Shown: one piece after another, positions 17,901 to 26,784 of the stretch
Layout: each line of letters starts with the position of its first letter
Position numbering within the stretch: the stretch's first letter is position 1
Assembly: GCF_029143285.1 (NCBI RefSeq)
Contig: NZ_JAPDSH010000009.1
Coordinates: forward strand, 1 to 64,000
Length of the DNA stretch: 64,000 nt
Origin: Vagococcus proximus
GTDB lineage: Bacteria > Bacillota > Bacilli > Lactobacillales > Vagococcaceae
Direction of reading: 5' to 3'
The notes under the pieces: generated by a model
Told to the model about the DNA's origin: nothing
The model's input: only the letters and a program-made list of their open reading frames with translations
Database searches by the model: none
Program-made: the position numbers and the translations under genes

Positions 17901-17919
17901 GAGAATGATTATCACTATC
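17901..17919 (-). promoter_or_regulatory. Fur box controlling the iron importer operon
   Basis: GAGAATGATTATCACTATC matches the 19-bp Fur consensus at 17 of 19 positions. It lies immediately upstream of the FecCD-type permease gene, consistent with repression under iron sufficiency. No fur gene is present in this window. Confidence 0.88.
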
Positions 17920-17988
17920 AATAACAAAATAATAACATAGTTAGTTGACTTAATCAATGTGCCTTATCTCACAATCTTAAATCATAAT

Positions 17989-18030
17989 GAAAAAGCCTTA
18001 GTACATCAGATTATGTACTAAGGCTTTTTC
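17989..18030 (-). terminator. Terminator downstream of the acidic hypothetical gene
   Basis: A 16-bp stem (17991-18006 with 18013-18028, loop CAGATT) has A and T runs at its ends, directly after the stop codon of the gene at 18033. Confidence 0.85.
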
Positions 18031-18032
18031 TA

Positions 18033-18470
18033 TTAATAAACTAATCGCTCAAATGGGTACTCTTTATTAAAGCGTTTCTTATACGCTGCTGACATATAAT
18101 CATACCAATCATCGGATCCTTTTTGCCCCTCTAACTCTAACTTACCTGGTAATTGATAATACTTATAATCTTCTTCTGCAAAGAAAAGGACTTCCTGAAT
18201 GTAATCTTCTTTATTCTCAAAACTACTAAAACGATCTACTTCTTGTGGATCAAAGTGAACAAATACTCCCCAACCACTTTGATTATGAGCAGAGACATAG
18301 TCCCCATCTTCAGAACCTTCTCCGCCAAATTCTATTTCAGCAAAACGGTTGGCTAATTCTTTTTCTAAGAATAACATTAACTCATTACGAGTCGTAACAT
18401 ATTTTTCTAAATCTTCATCTGGAATAATCCAACCTCCGATATCAGTTCCACCCTCATATTTTTTTCCCAT
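18033..18470 (-). CDS. Acidic hypothetical protein, possible immunity-type protein
   Basis: 145-aa strongly acidic cytoplasmic protein that I do not recognise. It is rich in Asp, Glu, Trp and Tyr (for example GGWIIPDEDLEKY, GWGVFVHFDPQEV, AEEDYKYYQLPG) and has no membrane segment or signal peptide. Such composition is common in immunity and DNA-mimic proteins, but this is only suggestive. I choose the ATG at 18470, which follows AGGAGGA; a longer reading to 18500 would start within that ribosome binding site region. The neighbour upstream is a DUF1266 protein. Confidence 0.6.
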   Translation of the reverse strand: MGKKYEGGTDIGGWIIPDEDLEKYVTTRNELMLFLEKELANRFAEIEFGGEGSEDGDYVSAHNQSGWGVFVHFDPQEVDRFSSFENKEDYIQEVLFFAEEDYKYYQLPGKLELEGQKGSDDWYDYMSAAYKKRFNKEYPFERLVY

Positions 18471-18584
18471 TATAATTCCTCCTACCTCAAAAATCGCCAT
18501 AATTCACGCCCTATCTTAAAGAGCTATTCACCATCCATTATAGCATGTTTAAAACTAACTTCCTCACTACTTAAACAATAAATT

Positions 18585-18616
18585 AAAACAGAAAGCCCTA
18601 TTCGAGCTTCCTGTTT
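18585..18616 (-). terminator. Terminator of the DUF1266 gene
   Basis: An 11-bp stem with one G-U pair (18586-18596 with 18606-18616) overlaps the stop codon of the gene at 18615 and is followed by T residues on the minus strand. Confidence 0.7.
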
Positions 18617-20174
18617 ATAGTTCTGATAAGGGATACTTCTCCCAGATGTTAAATAATACTTGATTTTCTGAGTTATAAATATAACGATTAATACGGTCAT
18701 AAAATTCATCAAAACTATTTAATGTAATCTCCTCATCCCATAAAAATCGGCCTGTTAAAAATGAAAGTAAATACTGATCCCAATCCTCAAACTCTTTACG
18801 AATAATAGGTAAGATTTCATTTGATGATCTCTCGAAAAATTCTTCTAACTCCACAAAACCAACTAAGTAACCATGTAACATAATATTACCGGCACGACAC
18901 AACTCCCATGCTTTTATATTTGGCAACTCTTTAAGTGATACCGACTCTAATTCATTTGCTTGTCTCATTAAATTTAACTTATCTAAATAGTCGAAGCCAC
19001 CTTCAATTAAACCTAGTTTCATCATATCTATCACTGACAATTTCTCATGATTTAGTAGACAATTTAAAATAGGCTCTGCACTTTCCATCAAATAAAACAT
19101 ATCAGCTACTCGTTGAACCCCAAGATAATTCTCAGTGGGCATGTTATCCACTTGGATATGTGCTTCGCTAAAAATCACCAACAATTTTTGATAATCTTTT
19201 TCAAATTGAAACCGTTCAATCTCTGATTCAAACACCCATTTTTCAGATCGACCATAATTTAATGTCGCGATATACCGTTTCATATCCGTACTCGATATGT
19301 AATTATCTTTGGTATTCATCGCTTCATAGTGAACCTTTCCTTCAACTAACTGATTTATTGTCGTTAACAAGTCCTCACGTGAGTGTATATTCCACCCTTC
19401 AGCTAATACAGCTAAACTATCAGTATGCTGGGCAGCTGTTCTAGGATAAAGATAATAAGGAGCTTTCTTTGCCCAAGCTGTATATATTGCCATAATGGTT
19501 AATACTTTCTCATCTTCTTCTGAAAACTTCATTCCTTCATAATGATGAGCTTTTTCATCCGAATCATACACTTTCGGTTCTACTGTTAACCATTTTAACT
19601 TTTTGAATCGCTGTCTATTCGTAGCACTTATATAATCAAAGTTGGTAAATAATAAGTAATTGTAATTATTCTTTGGAAAATTAAGACTATTTTCATTTAA
19701 ATAATGTCTCATTTTAATTATATAATCTTCCCATGATTCAAAATAAGGAACAATTTTTCTCAAAATATGAGTACTATAGTTATCAAAATCTTCATCTGAT
19801 AGCTTTCCTATTTTTTGAAACCATCTCAAACGTGTCAGTATCATCAACAAGCCTCTGATTTGTTCTCCGTCAAAGTAAACCGATGTGTCTTGACTTTTTC
19901 TCTGCACAGTATTTTTTAGTACCATAAACCCATAACTACTCATTGTATAATTGCCTAAATTAACTGCTTCTATTTTTTTTAATAAATTTTCATCTACTTC
20001 ATCGCGCTTAAACTCACTTAAAAGTACTCGTTGTTGCTCTTTAGAAAAGTTAGCTGCATCTAAATCTGTTTTTAAAAAAGGCATCAATAAATAATCTAGA
20101 GGTAAATTGTTCTTATTTAATTCATAAAACGAAAATTTATACTGTTTTTTCTTTATATACATCCAGCCAACCAT
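18615..20174 (-). CDS. DUF1266-domain protein
   Basis: 519-aa soluble protein. The C-terminal 250 residues match the DUF1266 pattern: LAEGWNIHSREDLLTTINQL (near residue 265) followed much later by IKAWELCRAGNIMLHGYLVG (near 420) and a Trp-rich end (FLTGRFLWD). The first half has no recognisable domain. The function of DUF1266 is unknown; members often occur near immunity-type genes. The start is uncertain: ATG codons occur at 20174 and 20162, and neither has a good ribosome binding site. Confidence 0.7.
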   Translation of the reverse strand: MVGWMYIKKKQYKFSFYELNKNNLPLDYLLMPFLKTDLDAANFSKEQQRVLLSEFKRDEVDENLLKKIEAVNLGNYTMSSYGFMVLKNTVQRKSQDTSVYFDGEQIRGLLMILTRLRWFQKIGKLSDEDFDNYSTHILRKIVPYFESWEDYIIKMRHYLNENSLNFPKNNYNYLLFTNFDYISATNRQRFKKLKWLTVEPKVYDSDEKAHHYEGMKFSEEDEKVLTIMAIYTAWAKKAPYYLYPRTAAQHTDSLAVLAEGWNIHSREDLLTTINQLVEGKVHYEAMNTKDNYISSTDMKRYIATLNYGRSEKWVFESEIERFQFEKDYQKLLVIFSEAHIQVDNMPTENYLGVQRVADMFYLMESAEPILNCLLNHEKLSVIDMMKLGLIEGGFDYLDKLNLMRQANELESVSLKELPNIKAWELCRAGNIMLHGYLVGFVELEEFFERSSNEILPIIRKEFEDWDQYLLSFLTGRFLWDEEITLNSFDEFYDRINRYIYNSENQVLFNIWEKYPLSEL

Positions 20175-20270
20175 CCATCCATCTAAAAGTCACACAAAAC
20201 GTATTTTTATTGTAACATAAATGAACTTTTTTTCCTTGCTTGATGTTTCATTTTTTTTATATTTTTTAAG

Positions 20271-20981
20271 TTAATTTTTAGTTTTTACTAAATCCATTAC
20301 CATCTCTGGATTCTCTTTTTTTAATTGTTTTAAAAAAGTTTGGGTAGCACTATAAGAATCTCGTGACATTTTTATTGCACACACATCTTTTTCAGTCGCA
20401 CCTACCAATTGTAAAAACTGAACCTCACCATGTATCGTTTCTAGTTTACCTAATAAAGGATCTTCAGAAACGATACATGTTGTATAATGCATTTCTGATG
20501 AGAATGGTTTGTTATTACTACTTAACACTTCATCTTCGATAAAATAACACTCTGTATTTTTTGTATGCTCACCATATTCAATCATTTTATCCAATAACCA
20601 GTAACACTCTTCAACAGTATCAACCTTTAATTTAGCTGTCATTTCATATCCATATTTACTATACCTACTACTAAAAGCTGCTTTTTTAGAATATAGTTCA
20701 GACATTCCCAAACTCACGATATGAAAATATTCATTATTAACATGATAAATTCTAAATCCTTCAATCGGTGATTTTGCTCTTTTTTCTACAGGAATTGAAA
20801 TATATATAGGGGTAATCAATGGATAAACCTTACTCAATCTTTTTTCTATTGCATCTAACCCAGGAGCATTCTCTTTTACTGATACTACTTTTGTATAATT
20901 GAAACTATTCCAACCTAATGCTATTCTTTTTTTCAATCGACTAAATTTTGTAGTCTCATTTTTAGGTACAAATATTTCCAT
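20271..20981 (-). CDS. Suppressor-of-fused (SUFU) domain protein
   Basis: 236-aa protein built almost entirely of a SUFU domain. Clear family blocks are DAIEKRLSKVYP, SPIEGFRIYHV, YFHIVSLGMSELYS, KYGYEMTAKLK, EECYWLLDKM and HGEVQFLQLVGATEKDV, ending in KENPEMVMDL. In animals the domain regulates Hedgehog signalling. In bacteria it is known as an immunity-protein family of polymorphic toxin systems. No toxin gene is adjacent, so an orphan immunity protein is my inference. The ATG follows GGAGGAG. Confidence 0.85.
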   Translation of the reverse strand: MEIFVPKNETTKFSRLKKRIALGWNSFNYTKVVSVKENAPGLDAIEKRLSKVYPLITPIYISIPVEKRAKSPIEGFRIYHVNNEYFHIVSLGMSELYSKKAAFSSRYSKYGYEMTAKLKVDTVEECYWLLDKMIEYGEHTKNTECYFIEDEVLSSNNKPFSSEMHYTTCIVSEDPLLGKLETIHGEVQFLQLVGATEKDVCAIKMSRDSYSATQTFLKQLKKENPEMVMDLVKTKN

Positions 20982-21082
20982 TTATAAACTCCTCCACTTC
21001 ATTGCGTTTTTCTATCTTAAATAAGTATAACTAATAAAAAAAATAATTTTTATTTTAGATTTCAAGTTTTAATAAATCAAAA

Positions 21083-21111
21083 AAAAAAGCTCACACAAGG
21101 TGAGCTTTTAA
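21083..21111 (-). terminator. Terminator of the DUF4767 lipoprotein gene
   Basis: A 10-bp perfect stem (21085-21094 with 21100-21109, loop ACAAG) is followed on the minus strand by a long T run. Confidence 0.85.
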
Positions 21112-22511
21112 TCTTGCCATTCTACAATTTTTGTAACCTCAGCTAATTTAACATCTACTGTGTATTCCATATCTGGATCTTTCGGATAACGACTCTCACG
21201 TCTATAGATTTTCATCTCAACTGTTTTTCCATCTTTCGATTTGGTAAGGGATACAAAATGTAAACGTGACCGTTCTAATTTTTCTTTTTCTTTTTTCTCT
21301 GTATCCTTATCTTTGTCTTTATCCTTGTCTTTATCTTTTGCGGGATCTTTGTATTCGCCTTTCCACTTCATAGCGATTGTATCATTCTTATTCTCTTTGA
21401 CTAACCAATTTTTATTATCATAATTATCCCAGTCAATTTTTTCATTCATAATAACGCCAGAATTTTTATAAGTTTGTTCTAACAATTTTATAGCTTCATC
21501 TCTTGTCCAACGACGCTTTTCCTTATCTTCTGTATCCACTTTAACTTCTTTACCTGCTACGATATCCTCAAAACCTTTTTGTAATTCTTTATTATCTGTA
21601 GGGCTAAAGTAAACCAAACCAGCACTGTTTGACTCATCTTGTAAAGTTACAATAACTTTAGGTTTATTCTCAGAAATAGCGAAGAAATAAAGATACGCAG
21701 CATCATCTTTACTTGCGTCAATATCTGAATAAATACCTACAATATTATACTCTTTTTTACCCGTTCCATCTTTTGATACTCCAACGGTCACTTTGTTACC
21801 ATTAACTGCAATATTATTTTTAGATAAATCAGCTGGAAATTTCATACCATGAAAATTAACATCAGAACTACCTGGATAATAACGCTTATATGTTTGATCA
21901 TATTTCTTACTCCATGAGGACATAAATTTATCTAATGACTCACCTTTTTGTGTGGACCATACTAATTCTGTAGACGGCTTAACTTTATCTTTTTTCTTAT
22001 CTTTGTCTTTCGCCTTATCCTTATCTTTTTTCTTATCTTTCTTCTTATCTTTCTTCTTATCTTTGTCTTCTTTTTTCTCGTCTTTTGGACCTTTTTCAAT
22101 TTCATCCATTAATTCTTCTGCTTGTTTTTTTAAATCAATCGAGCCACCAACAACACGTCTCAACTCTTTTAACTTATCCATAGATGCTTTGTAAGATTTG
22201 TCTTCTTTCAATTTAATCGCTTCTTTATACATAGCGAGTTGTTCTGTGAAGATCTTAGCATCTTTATCATCTTTTTTCAGATCTAAAGCTTTTTTAAAGG
22301 CTTTCTCTGCCTTATCCCAGTCTTTATTCTCTATTGCTTTCTTACCTTCTGCCATAGCCTCTTCATAGGTTTGCTTCTTTTTAACACCTTCCTGACTATT
22401 AACAGAACTTGTTGGTTTATCTTCATTTTTGCTTTCTACTTTTACCTCTTTAGCACAACCTGTTATGCCAAGTAAAACAGAAAACAAAACTATCATCTTT
22501 GTGACTTTCAT
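21108..22511 (-). CDS. DUF4767-containing lipoprotein with TPR-like and Lys/Asp-repeat regions
   Basis: 467-aa surface lipoprotein. The signal peptide ends in ITGC. A helical TPR-like segment (AIENKDWDKAEKAFKKALDLKKDDKDAK) occupies about residues 50-85. A highly charged linker of repeated KDKKKDK units follows around residues 140-175. The main domain begins LVWSTQKGESLDKFMSSWSKKYDQTYKRY, the start of DUF4767, a Lactobacillales extracellular domain of unknown function. A second KDKDKD run lies near residue 400. I choose the ATG at 22511, 8 nt after AGGAG; the codon at 22520 overlaps that site. Confidence 0.78.
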   Translation of the reverse strand: MKVTKMIVLFSVLLGITGCAKEVKVESKNEDKPTSSVNSQEGVKKKQTYEEAMAEGKKAIENKDWDKAEKAFKKALDLKKDDKDAKIFTEQLAMYKEAIKLKEDKSYKASMDKLKELRRVVGGSIDLKKQAEELMDEIEKGPKDEKKEDKDKKKDKKKDKKKDKDKAKDKDKKKDKVKPSTELVWSTQKGESLDKFMSSWSKKYDQTYKRYYPGSSDVNFHGMKFPADLSKNNIAVNGNKVTVGVSKDGTGKKEYNIVGIYSDIDASKDDAAYLYFFAISENKPKVIVTLQDESNSAGLVYFSPTDNKELQKGFEDIVAGKEVKVDTEDKEKRRWTRDEAIKLLEQTYKNSGVIMNEKIDWDNYDNKNWLVKENKNDTIAMKWKGEYKDPAKDKDKDKDKDKDTEKKEKEKLERSRLHFVSLTKSKDGKTVEMKIYRRESRYPKDPDMEYTVDVKLAEVTKIVEWQD

Positions 22512-22687
22512 TATATACACTCCTAAAATATTTCAATTTAAACTTTATTATACAATACCTATGTTTTTTTTCATATAGACTTTCATACAGTATAATCAAA
22601 ATTTTGATTTTTTCATGTTTAATTCACAAAAGAATCTTATTTAATATCCCATTTTTCCGACTATTTTTCCTTGTTACACTATAAAAA

Positions 22688-22708
22688 AAAGCCTACTTCA
22701 TGTAGACT
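22688..22708 (-). terminator. Terminator of the AAC(2')-like gene
   Basis: A 7-bp stem AGTCTAC/GTAGGCT with one G-U pair and a short loop is followed on the minus strand by TTTTTTT. Confidence 0.6.
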
Positions 22709-22716
22709 CTAGTTTT

Positions 22717-23250
22717 TTACCACGCATTTCTTTCTCTGAAATCACAGGTTAATTTATTTTTTGCTTCTAACGCTATTCGCCCCGAATATGTCATGACACA
22801 CTTTTCTGATGATGGAATAATTCCCACCAAAGTATATTCATAATAAGGAGCTTGCATTTCTTGCCATCCAGCTTCTTCAAAAAGTTGTTTACTTTCACCA
22901 GAAGGTGAGAGCGCACCAAAATGGTAACATTTATCAATCATTTGATTGATTTTCTGCATCATTGCTTGCCCAATTCCTTTATGTTGATACTCAGGTATAA
23001 CACCCATCGCTTCAACATACCCAACTTTATATGGCTTGTTATCCAATAAAATAGAGCGCTGAACAACTGCTGCATGAGCGATTAATTGATCCTTTTTAAA
23101 TGCCAGAAAATGACTCCCACCTAATGCATGAGACAGCTCTTCTACTGAAAAATCATCACCATTAACTTCTTTCAATAACTTGAATACTGTCAATAACTCA
23201 TCATCAGATAAATCACTCGTATGTTTTTTTTCTATTATAACTTCTTCCAT
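22717..23250 (-). CDS. AAC(2')-I-like aminoglycoside N-acetyltransferase
   Basis: 177-aa GNAT whose whole length resembles aminoglycoside 2'-N-acetyltransferases of the AAC(2')-I group. Shared blocks are HALGGSHFLAF, LIAHAAVVQRSI, KVGYVEAMGVIPEYQHKGIG (acetyl-CoA site, about residues 75-95), FGALSPSGESKQLFEEAGW, and the Cys-Asp-X-Arg-X-X-X-X-Trp ending (TCDFRERNAW). In Mycobacterium and Providencia such enzymes are chromosomal and may also act on cell-wall components. Activity on drugs is therefore likely but not certain. It is monocistronic with its own terminator, and its composition resembles its neighbours. Confidence 0.8.
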   Translation of the reverse strand: MEEVIIEKKHTSDLSDDELLTVFKLLKEVNGDDFSVEELSHALGGSHFLAFKKDQLIAHAAVVQRSILLDNKPYKVGYVEAMGVIPEYQHKGIGQAMMQKINQMIDKCYHFGALSPSGESKQLFEEAGWQEMQAPYYEYTLVGIIPSSEKCVMTYSGRIALEAKNKLTCDFRERNAW

Positions 23251-23374
23251 CTTTTTTCACCTCGTTAGTTTTAACAGAACTATCATACTAATTTTACTAA
23301 TAAATAGCAATTAAATAACCATTTTCTACTACAAATAGACTCTTTTTTATATAACGAACCATTTGTATACAGGT

Positions 23375-23890
23375 TTAAGAATTAAAAAGAAGTAACACTG
23401 ATAACAAAATTAATGGGATAGCGAACAAAACACTCCCCAAAGTAACAAGTATTTTATCTAATCTATCGTGTTTAACTAACTTTGAAAGCCCCCTATACAC
23501 ACCCAACCCAATAATTCCACCTAGCGTATTAGTTAGCACATCCGTAATATCAGTTGCCCCTATTCCTAGTATATACTGACTCATTTCGATGCAGACACTG
23601 AACCCTAACATCATCAGTATTTTCTGTAGATTACTTGACTGTTTACTAATAATACCCAATAACCCACCAAACGGAACAAAAATCAAACAGTTATTTATAA
23701 TTTCACTAAGGTCCATTTTGCCATTTATAATAACTGATTCACTGAACGGAATTAAATTAATAGCACGTTGTCCTGATGTTACCAACGCTTTAAAATCTGC
23801 TGGAGATGCTGCCATCTTAAATAACAAAATCCAAACTAATACAACAAGATAACACATGAATAAATAATTACCTTTTACTTTTTTCTCCAC
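23375..23890 (-). CDS. VanZ-family membrane protein
   Basis: 171-aa membrane protein with four or five hydrophobic segments. VanZ-family features are INLIPFSES (near residue 44), NNCLIFVPFGGLLG (near 66), and EMSQYILGIGATDITDVLTNTLGGIIG (motif residues E-x-x-Q, D-x-x-D, N-x-x-G, near 100-127). Family members are linked to low-level teicoplanin tolerance or have unknown roles. It follows the CatB-like gene but is separated from it by a terminator. A second VanZ gene at 39890 also follows a hexapeptide acetyltransferase gene. Confidence 0.85.
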   Translation of the reverse strand: MEKKVKGNYLFMCYLVVLVWILLFKMAASPADFKALVTSGQRAINLIPFSESVIINGKMDLSEIINNCLIFVPFGGLLGIISKQSSNLQKILMMLGFSVCIEMSQYILGIGATDITDVLTNTLGGIIGLGVYRGLSKLVKHDRLDKILVTLGSVLFAIPLILLSVLLLFNS

Positions 23891-24007
23891 ACAACCATCC
23901 CCCTCGTCCTTTTTAGTCTTTACTAAGTATACGAACTATTTGAACATTAGACTATCCAACTTTTGAATGATATTTTTAAACCTCTCTGTAAGACTTTAGT
24001 CTGATAA

Positions 24008-24042
24008 AAAAAGCAGAGGCCTCATTGGCACTCTGCTTTTAA
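24008..24042 (-). terminator. Terminator of the CatB-like gene
   Basis: A 10-bp stem AAAAGCAGAG/CTCTGCTTTT flanks a loop of about 12 nt and is followed on the minus strand by a T run. Confidence 0.75.
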
Positions 24043-24696
24043 TTAATTTTCTAATACATTTTTTTGATAAAATGTGACCAAATCAGCCACTGATCCTTTA
24101 GTTATGAGAGGCATGGCTTCTTCTACCAAGGGACGCTTCCAATCGAACCATCTCATCTCTAACAACTGTTCTGTTTCTTCTTCAGTGAAACGTGATTTAA
24201 TCACCTTAGCTGGATTCCCCCCAACCACAGTGTAGGGGGGGACATCTTTGGTTACAACTGATCCCGATGCGACAATAGCGCCCTCACCAATCGTGATACC
24301 TGGCATAATCATCGCATTCATACCAATCCATGCGTCACTTTTAATAACAGTATCACCTTTAGGTTCATATGTATCTGCAATTGTTTCTGCAAAAGGATAG
24401 ACACTGATACTGTCTGTAGGGTGGTTATGATTCCCCCCCATCAAAATAATAACACCACTGGCGATACACACGTAATTTCCAATACTTAATTTATCGACAT
24501 GCCACCCCATATCTTCTATAGGATTAAATAGTCCTCGAGACACTTGATCGCCCCACATATAACGGACACAGCCATCTTCAAAATTAGGGTTATCATAGTA
24601 GCCTGAATAGTAAGAATACTCCCCTGCTTCAATTAGTGGATTTGTTATAATATCTTTTATATATTTAGTCTCTGACCAATGATTAAATGTTGTCAT
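24043..24696 (-). CDS. CatB/Vat-related xenobiotic acetyltransferase (hexapeptide repeat)
   Basis: 217-aa left-handed beta-helix acyltransferase of the XAT class. It resembles type B chloramphenicol acetyltransferase: EAGEYSYYSGYYDNPNFED near the N-terminus, LSIGNYVCIASGVIILMGGNHNHPTDS around residues 72-98 with the candidate catalytic histidine in NHNHP, hexapeptide repeats DAWIGMNAMIMPGITIGEGAIVASGSVVTKDV, and the GGNPAKVIKSRF ending. Family members acetylate chloramphenicol or streptogramin A. Some members have no drug activity, so the substrate is open. The start ATG follows GCGAGG. Confidence 0.8.
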   Translation of the reverse strand: MTTFNHWSETKYIKDIITNPLIEAGEYSYYSGYYDNPNFEDGCVRYMWGDQVSRGLFNPIEDMGWHVDKLSIGNYVCIASGVIILMGGNHNHPTDSISVYPFAETIADTYEPKGDTVIKSDAWIGMNAMIMPGITIGEGAIVASGSVVTKDVPPYTVVGGNPAKVIKSRFTEEETEQLLEMRWFDWKRPLVEEAMPLITKGSVADLVTFYQKNVLEN

Positions 24697-24876
24697 CTTT
24701 TTTCCTCGCTTCTAAGTTTTAATTTAATGGTTAACCTAGAAGCATACTACGGTTGCAACATTTTTGAATTTTAATAATCGTCTTACCATGCTATAAAACT
24801 CCCTTTTAACGATAGTTCTTATAGTTTAATACCAAATACTAAGTTCGTCAATCTTATTGCAACACATGATTCAATC

Positions 24877-25815
24877 TTACTTCGTCTTTTTTAAAAACTC
24901 GGAAATATCTTTTGCCATCTCTTCTGATTTTGTATGATGGAGATAGTGACTTCCTTCATAGATCTTAATGTCTGTATACATACTGTCTTTTAACATATCC
25001 TCATGAATTGGAAGCCATTTATCATCCGGTTCTACACTTTCAGATGCTAAAAAATATAAAACTGGTAGGTCTTTCGGATAGCTAAGTTTTTTTGTTTTCT
25101 CAAAGGTCTCTGTCATCTCTTCACCTTCAGCCATTGTGGCTTTATTTCCCATATTCTTTAAAGAAATATAAGTGAATTGTTCAGCCAGTTTATCCTCCAC
25201 TGGTGGAAGAGATAACATCTCAGGACTTGCTTTTACCAATTGTCTGTATAGACCTGATTTACCTAAGAAACGTAATGTTCCAGTTGGATTGTCACCCGCT
25301 CCTTCTTGAGAAGGTAAACTGCTGTCGATTCCGATAAAACTTTCGACCTCATCAGGGTACTTCGTAATATAGTCTAAACTATACACCCCCGAAATAGAAT
25401 GCCCGATCAGACTATAGTGCGTCATACCTAACTGTGACAACGCATCATGTAATTCCTCTGTTAAATTTTCAATGGTTCTTTCCTTAGCTGTATCCTCACT
25501 TAACCCATAGCCAAACGGTTCAACTACTACAACTTTAAATTCTTTAAGTAGTTCATCAGTTAAGGGTTTAAAATCTATTACTGGCGAACCTGTCAGATAG
25601 CCTGGTAAAAGGACTAGTGTTCGATCACCCTGTCCTAATATTTGAACTCGCATACTTTTACCATCTACTTTTACTTCTTGTCCATACGGTACAATCTCTT
25701 TTTGCTCCTTCTTAAGTGCGGACGTGCTAATTACTTTTAGACTAATAAAAAATAACAGAACTAATAAGACTAGACCTAAAATGATACTACCTAAAATAAT
25801 ACCTAATTTCTTCAT
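24877..25815 (-). CDS. Membrane-anchored alpha/beta hydrolase
   Basis: 312-aa protein with an N-terminal membrane anchor (about residues 4-30) and an extracytoplasmic alpha/beta hydrolase domain. The nucleophile elbow is GHSISG (serine near residue 140), the oxyanion region LLPGYLTGSP lies near residue 70, and the likely catalytic histidine is in EGSHYLHHT near 292. The substrate is unknown. It abuts a paralogue (25816-26784) directly upstream and lies at the end of a TetR-led operon, suggesting regulated hydrolysis of a lipid-like or xenobiotic ester. Confidence 0.8.
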   Translation of the reverse strand: MKKLGIILGSIILGLVLLVLLFFISLKVISTSALKKEQKEIVPYGQEVKVDGKSMRVQILGQGDRTLVLLPGYLTGSPVIDFKPLTDELLKEFKVVVVEPFGYGLSEDTAKERTIENLTEELHDALSQLGMTHYSLIGHSISGVYSLDYITKYPDEVESFIGIDSSLPSQEGAGDNPTGTLRFLGKSGLYRQLVKASPEMLSLPPVEDKLAEQFTYISLKNMGNKATMAEGEEMTETFEKTKKLSYPKDLPVLYFLASESVEPDDKWLPIHEDMLKDSMYTDIKIYEGSHYLHHTKSEEMAKDISEFLKKTK

Positions 25816-26784
25816 CTAAAAGTTCCTCTCCGTAAATAACGTCACCTCTTCAACAATTTTCGGTGTTTGCGTATGGTGCAAGTAATGTGTTCCTTTTAGT
25901 GGAACTAATTTAGATGTTGTCAGATTAGAAATCTGATCTTCATGCATTTTAATCCAATTTGCCATAGATTGATCATTATCTGCTACAAATAATAACACTG
26001 GCATATCTTTTGGATACATCAACCCTCGAGATGCTGGAAAACTAGTATCTAATTCTTTAAGCTCTTCTTTAAGATTACGACTGCTCATATTTTTTAGTGT
26101 AATCAAACGCATTTGTTCAAAATCAGAATTTGATTTTGCCATACCTAAGGCACTTTCTGGATTAACTTTTATCATTGCACGTAATACACCGATTTCTTTT
26201 AAGAAGTCTAAAGGTCTCATATCAATACCTGGCCATGGTTGATTCGCCACACTTGAGTCAATTCCAATAAAACCGTTCATTTCATCAGCATACTCCTGAG
26301 CATAATTTACAGCATATAACCCTGCAATAGAGTGACCCATTAACGTATACTTTTTAAGACCTAATGTTTTAACTATCTCATGAATTTCTTCTGTTATGTT
26401 AGCAACCGACCGTTTACGATTCGTTTGACTGCTTAATCCATAACCAAATGGCTCAACTACAATCACTCGGTAATTCTTTTTTAATTCATTAACCATAGGC
26501 TTAAAATCAAGATAAGGGCTCGCTGTTCCTTGCCCGGGAAGTAAGACAATCGTCTCTTCCCCTTTACCAATATCTACAACATTTACCTCTCCATCAAATA
26601 ATGGAATTTTTTCTCCATAAACCTTAATTTGACTGGCTTCTCGTTTCAAACTCACTTTGTTAATAATATAACCAGAACCACTTATTAAAATTAGCGTTAA
26701 GATAATCCCAAACATAATCTTACCTGCTCGTTTTAATAATCGCTTCCCTCTTGATACGCCTTGTTTACTTTTTTGCTTGCTCAT
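25816..26784 (-). CDS. Membrane-anchored alpha/beta hydrolase, paralogue of its neighbour
   Basis: 322-aa protein with a basic N-terminus, one membrane anchor (about residues 18-42) and an alpha/beta hydrolase domain. The nucleophile elbow is GHSIAG and the C-terminal histidine lies in KGTHYLHHT. It is alignable end to end with the protein encoded at 24877-25815 (shared VVEPFGYGLS, MPVLLF/LPVLYF and YLHHT blocks), so the pair arose by tandem duplication. The gene overlaps the tetR gene by 20 nt, indicating coupling. Confidence 0.8.
   Translation of the reverse strand: MSKQKSKQGVSRGKRLLKRAGKIMFGIILTLILISGSGYIINKVSLKREASQIKVYGEKIPLFDGEVNVVDIGKGEETIVLLPGQGTASPYLDFKPMVNELKKNYRVIVVEPFGYGLSSQTNRKRSVANITEEIHEIVKTLGLKKYTLMGHSIAGLYAVNYAQEYADEMNGFIGIDSSVANQPWPGIDMRPLDFLKEIGVLRAMIKVNPESALGMAKSNSDFEQMRLITLKNMSSRNLKEELKELDTSFPASRGLMYPKDMPVLLFVADNDQSMANWIKMHEDQISNLTTSKLVPLKGTHYLHHTQTPKIVEEVTLFTERNF

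Noticed and set aside
21952-22194. Plus-strand ORF opposite the DUF4767 lipoprotein gene
   Set aside because: It translates the Lys/Asp repeats backwards into a Leu/Ser/Phe-rich string and has no ribosome binding site; it is an artefact of low complexity.
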